The notes under the pieces were generated by a model. It made no database searches and had not been told where the DNA came from. It saw only the letters and a program-made list of their open reading frames with translations. Positions 6,633 to 9,265 of a DNA stretch of 9,265 nt are shown here, piece after piece (the first letter of the stretch is position 1; the number at the start of each line of letters is the position of its first letter). The position numbers were made by a program, and so were the translations under genes. The DNA is from Clostridiales bacterium (lineage in GTDB: Bacteria > Bacillota > Clostridia > Lachnospirales > Lachnospiraceae). The DNA lies in contig JAJQIQ010000184.1 of assembly GCA_021199135.1 (NCBI GenBank), positions 1 to 9,265 on the forward strand, given 5' to 3'.

Positions 6633-8476
6633 GTGAGGAAAAGAATTACAGCACGCCGCCAAGGCCGATGGGAGGTCCGATGGGAGGCCCCGGAGGACGG
6701 CGCGGCAACGGCGAGAAGGCGAAGGATTTCGTCGGCACATGGAAAAAATTGCTCCTCTTCGCGAAGGCATACTGGCCGCTGATGATAATCGCCGTCATCT
6801 GCGCGATCGGCGGCGTGGTGCTCACGCTGCTCGGCCCGGACCGGCTGTCGCAGATAACCGACCTCGTCACCGACGGGCTTTTGACCGGGATCGACATTGA
6901 CAAGGTCGTAAATATCGCGATGACGCTCGTGGTATTCTACATATGCAGCTTCGTGTTCACCTTGGCGCAGGGGCAGCTCCTCGTCACGGCGGCGCAGGCC
7001 ATCGCAAAGAAGCTGCGCGGCTGCATATCGGTGAAGATAAACAAGCTGCCGATGTGGTTTTACGACAAGACGAGCACCGGCGACGTGCTCTCCCGCGTGA
7101 CGAACGACGTGGACATGATCGCGCAGTCCTTAAACAACAGCATCGGCACGCTAGTGACGGCGGTGACGACGCTGGTCGGATCGCTCATCATGATGCTCGC
7201 GACGAACCTCATCATGACGGCGACCGCGATCGTCGCGACGCTGATCGGCTTTGCGATCATGCTCGTGATCATGGGAAATTCCCAGAAATATTTCGCGCGC
7301 CAGCAGCGCCACTTGGGCGAGATCGAGGGCATCGTCGAGGAGGTCTACTCCGGCCACACGGTCATCAAGGCCTACAACGGCGAGGAGAACGCCCGCAGGG
7401 ATTTCACCGACGTCAACAGGAAGCTGCGCAGCAGCGCGTTCCGCTCGCAGTGCCTCTCCGGAATGATGATGCCTGTGATGATGTTCATCGGAAACTTCGG
7501 CTACGTCGCGGTCTGCGTCGTCGGCGCGGCATTGGTCATGAACGGGAGGATCTCGTTCGGCGTCATCGTGGCGTTCATGCTCTACATCCGCTACTTCACG
7601 CAACCGCTCTCGCAGATAGCGCAGTCGATGCAGATGCTCCAGTCTGCGGCCGCGGCCGCGGAGCGCGTGTTTGAGTTCCTCGAGTCCGAGGAGATGGAGG
7701 ACGAGAGCGCGAAGCCCCAGAAGCTCTCCGACGTCAAGGGCAAGGTCGAGTTCGAGCACGTCCGCTTCGGCTACGAGGGTACGGACCGCATCATAATCCA
7801 CGACTTCTCGGCTGTCGCGGAGCCCGGCAAGAAGGTCGCCATCGTAGGGCCTACCGGCGCGGGCAAGACGACGCTCGTCAATCTGCTCATGCGCTTCCAT
7901 GAGCTGAACGACGGCGTGATAAAGATCGACGGAGTGCCGACCATCGACATGAAGCGCGAGGAAGTGCACGACCAGTTCTGCATGGTATTGCAGGATACAT
8001 GGATTTTCGAGGGCACGATCCGCGAGAATTTGGTCTACTGCGAGGACGGCGTCACCGACGAGAAGCTGGATGAGGCTTGCCGCGCCGTCGGCCTGTACCA
8101 CTTCATCCATACGCTGCCGCAGGGCTACGACACCGTGCTCAACGACCAGCTGAACCTCTCGCAGGGGCAGAAGCAGCAGTTCACGATCGCCCGCGCGATG
8201 ATCGCCGACAGGCCGATGCTGATTTTGGACGAGGCGACGAGCTCCGTCGACACGCGCACCGAGCAGAAGATCCAGAGCGCGATGGACGAGCTCATGCAGG
8301 GGCGGACGTCGTTCGTCATCGCGCACCGCCTCTCCACCATCAAGAACTCCGACCTCATCCTCGTGCTGAATAATGGCGACGTGATCGAGAGCGGGACGCA
8401 CGACGAGCTGATGGCGCAGAACGGCTTCTACGCGAACCTGTACAACAGCCAGTTCGAAAGCAGCGCTGTGGAATAA
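6629..8476 (+). CDS. ABC exporter half-transporter, catalytic-site subunit of the same heterodimer
   Basis: Partner of the preceding gene, predicted to form the complete exporter with it. It has 615 residues. A Gly/Pro-rich cytoplasmic N-terminus with repeated PMGGP units (about residues 12-26) is common in this subunit type. A six-helix transmembrane domain (about 45-340) is followed by an ATPase domain (about 365-610). Motifs are Walker A GPTGAGKTT (Lys413), Q-loop MVLQDTWIFEGT, signature LSQGQ (510-514) instead of LSGGQ, Walker B MLILDE (Asp534, Glu535) and H-loop AHR (His566). Catalytic Glu and His are intact while the signature is altered, the mirror image of the first subunit. Together they should give one hydrolysing and one degenerate ATP site. 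The ATG overlaps the upstream stop (ATGA), and GAAGGAGG (6614-6621) precedes it by 7 bases. Equal translation through coupling suits a 1:1 complex. A drug, lipid or peptide substrate is possible, and none can be assigned. Confidence 0.93.
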   Translation: MSEEKNYSTPPRPMGGPMGGPGGRRGNGEKAKDFVGTWKKLLLFAKAYWPLMIIAVICAIGGVVLTLLGPDRLSQITDLVTDGLLTGIDIDKVVNIAMTLVVFYICSFVFTLAQGQLLVTAAQAIAKKLRGCISVKINKLPMWFYDKTSTGDVLSRVTNDVDMIAQSLNNSIGTLVTAVTTLVGSLIMMLATNLIMTATAIVATLIGFAIMLVIMGNSQKYFARQQRHLGEIEGIVEEVYSGHTVIKAYNGEENARRDFTDVNRKLRSSAFRSQCLSGMMMPVMMFIGNFGYVAVCVVGAALVMNGRISFGVIVAFMLYIRYFTQPLSQIAQSMQMLQSAAAAAERVFEFLESEEMEDESAKPQKLSDVKGKVEFEHVRFGYEGTDRIIIHDFSAVAEPGKKVAIVGPTGAGKTTLVNLLMRFHELNDGVIKIDGVPTIDMKREEVHDQFCMVLQDTWIFEGTIRENLVYCEDGVTDEKLDEACRAVGLYHFIHTLPQGYDTVLNDQLNLSQGQKQQFTIARAMIADRPMLILDEATSSVDTRTEQKIQSAMDELMQGRTSFVIAHRLSTIKNSDLILVLNNGDVIESGTHDELMAQNGFYANLYNSQFESSAVE

Positions 8477-8488
8477 AGGAGGGCAATG

Positions 8489-9091
8489 ATGAAATACAAA
8501 TATATCACGATTGAGCGCGAGTACGGGAGCGGCGCCACCCGCATCGCGGAGGAGCTCGGGAAGAAGTGCGGAATTCCGTGCTACGGCGAGGAGATCCTCG
8601 AGATCGTCGCCAAGGAGAACGGCACGACCGTCGACCGCATAGAGCAGTACGAGGAGCACGCGTCAGGCAGCTTCATCTACTCAATCTACATGATGTCAAA
8701 GCTCACGCAGGGCGAGGCGGACCTCTCCACGAGGGAGGGCGACCTGCACCTTGCGGAGCAGAAGGTGATAAGGCGGCTTGCGGGCGAGGGCTCCGCAGTC
8801 TTCATCGGCCACTGCGCCGACTCCGCGCTCGAGGACAGGCAGGGCGTGCTGCGCGTGTTCATAAAGTCCGACCACGATGACAAGATAAGCCGCTGCATAA
8901 AGGAGTACGGCATCCCCGAGCGCGACGCCGAGACGGTCGCCCGCCGCTTCGACCGCAAGCGCGCGAACTACTACCAGATCAACACCGGCCTCAAGTGGCA
9001 CGACGAGCGCAACTACGACATCATCCTCGACAGCGGCAAGCTCGGCATCGACGGTTGCGTCGCCGCCCTGAGCGGGCTGCTGGGGAAATAA
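8489..9091 (+). CDS. Cytidylate kinase-like family protein
   Basis: Predicted small cytosolic P-loop kinase-like protein of 200 residues, similar to the cytidylate kinase-like family (Cytidylate_kin2). The N-terminus ITIEREYGSGATRIAEELGKK corresponds to the family's S/E-R-E-Y-G-S-G-G start. Further on are a segment resembling the nucleotide-binding core (AVFIGHCADSAL), a VFIKSD strand, and an Arg-rich lid-like region with ERDAE and RRFDRKRANYY. The classical P-loop Lys is not where GxxGxGKS/T would put it: GSGATR is seen, as in many members of this family. CMP kinase activity is therefore unproven, and the true phosphate acceptor is unknown. Two adjacent ATGs (8486 and 8489) are available. 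The second is chosen because AGGAGG (8477-8482) lies 6 bases before it and only 3 before the first. The gene starts 12 bases after the ABC subunit's stop codon, with its ribosome binding site touching that stop, so it is probably the last gene of the exporter operon. Why these are linked is unclear. Confidence 0.85.
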   Translation: MKYKYITIEREYGSGATRIAEELGKKCGIPCYGEEILEIVAKENGTTVDRIEQYEEHASGSFIYSIYMMSKLTQGEADLSTREGDLHLAEQKVIRRLAGEGSAVFIGHCADSALEDRQGVLRVFIKSDHDDKISRCIKEYGIPERDAETVARRFDRKRANYYQINTGLKWHDERNYDIILDSGKLGIDGCVAALSGLLGK

Positions 9092-9106
9092 AGTAAAAAT
9101 TTTCTC

Positions 9107-9135
9107 TTGCAATCCTCCTTGTGCTGTGTTACAAT
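9107..9135 (+). promoter_or_regulatory. Strong promoter driving the downstream riboswitch
   Basis: TTGCAA (9107-9112) and TACAAT (9130-9135) are separated by exactly 17 bases. TG at 9127-9128 gives an extended -10. Start of transcription is expected near 9142, exactly where the riboswitch P1 stem begins. The TGTGTTA sequence around the -10 is shared with the gdpP promoter at 398-404. Confidence 0.75.
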
Positions 9136-9142
9136 GCAAAGC

Positions 9143-9240
9143 ACATGAGGGAGTAGTTGGCACCTTACCTTTGGTGGTGCAAGTCAACACACTGATTCCC
9201 GCGAGGGGATCTGGCTTGTATGAAATAACGAGACTCATGT
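9143..9240 (+). ncRNA. yybP-ykoY family (manganese-sensing) riboswitch aptamer
   Basis: RNA element in the leader of an off-window gene. ACATGAG (9143-9149) pairs with CTCATGT (9234-9240) as a 7-bp P1. P1 is followed on its 5' side by GGAGTAG (9150-9156), which matches the conserved GGGGAGUAG of this class. On its 3' side it is preceded by ACGAGAC (9228-9234), matching the conserved ACGAGACY-like segment. Between them, GCACC/GGTGC (9160-9164 with 9176-9180) forms one hairpin. AAGTCA/TGGCTT (9181-9186 with 9212-9217), continued by GATTCCC/GGGGATC around a GCGA tetraloop (9194-9211), forms another arm. The class is known to bind Mn2+ and usually turns on genes for manganese export or related membrane proteins. 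The identification rests on motif and fold by eye, not on a covariance search. Confidence 0.8.
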
Positions 9241-9265
9241 ATGGCAGTTGCTGCCATACATGGGT
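9234..9265 (+). terminator. Riboswitch expression platform: terminator hairpin, cut by window end
   Basis: CATGTATGGCAG (9236-9247) pairs perfectly with CTGCCATACATG (9251-9262) around a TTG loop. Pairs 9233-9235 with 9263-9265 can extend the stem. Its 5' arm includes the whole 3' strand of riboswitch P1 (9234-9240), so the two structures exclude each other. When metal stabilises P1, the terminator should be weakened and the gene transcribed. The expected T-run lies past the window edge and cannot be confirmed. Confidence 0.7.

Noticed and set aside
7151..8659. A 502-codon open frame on the - strand opposite the second ABC gene.
   Set aside because: It is antisense to a clearly conserved ABC ATPase, its translation is a low-complexity His/Asp/Arg/Leu mix typical of the reverse strand of GC-rich coding DNA, and it has no ribosome binding site or recognisable domain.
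1..9265. CRISPR arrays, insertion sequences, tRNA or rRNA genes.
   Set aside because: No regularly spaced direct repeats, no transposase-like reading frame or flanking terminal repeats, and no cloverleaf or rRNA segments were seen on either strand.

Overview
The window looks like an ordinary chromosomal segment of a high-GC member of the Bacillota (Firmicutes). The order gdpP-rplI-dnaB is the classic Bacillota arrangement. There is also a clostridial-type 2[4Fe-4S] ferredoxin, strong AGGAGG-type ribosome binding sites, and a two-subunit drug-type ABC exporter. The high GC content combined with a Gram-positive-style gene set and an anaerobe-type ferredoxin would suit a Negativicutes or high-GC Clostridia lineage. 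That placement is inference, since no rRNA is present. All genes lie on the + strand.

Layout. (1) 1-227: C-terminal tail of an SPFH/band 7 membrane-scaffold protein, followed by a probable terminator. (2) 228-512: intergenic, with an extended -10 promoter and a leader that can fold into a hairpin. (3) 513-4354: tightly packed gdpP (c-di-AMP phosphodiesterase), rplI (ribosomal protein bL9) and dnaB (replicative helicase), with a 4-base overlap and then a 12-base gap. (4) 4372-4698: a free-standing ferredoxin gene with its own promoter, a small 5' hairpin and a rho-independent terminator. (5) 4699-4847: AT-rich control region with a perfect 9+9 bp inverted repeat, a good operator candidate. (6) 4848-9091: an operon of two overlapping ABC exporter half-transporter genes and a cytidylate kinase-like gene. 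(7) 9092-9265: a consensus-like promoter driving what appears to be a yybP-ykoY (manganese-sensing) riboswitch. Its terminator hairpin shares bases with the closing P1 stem. The regulated gene lies beyond the window.

How the parts work together. gdpP, rplI and dnaB couple second-messenger turnover, translation and replication genes in one transcription unit. The two ABC proteins have complementary departures from the ABC consensus: the first lacks the catalytic Glu and the H-loop His, and the second has LSQGQ in place of LSGGQ. They should therefore form one heterodimer with one working and one degenerate ATP site, as in the TM287/288, LmrCD and BmrCD types. The riboswitch predicts a manganese exporter or a related metal-homeostasis membrane protein immediately downstream.

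I found no mobile element, CRISPR array, tRNA or rRNA. No previously undescribed multi-gene system is evident. The most informative non-coding signals are the riboswitch at the 3' edge, the palindrome ahead of the ABC operon and the structured gdpP leader.
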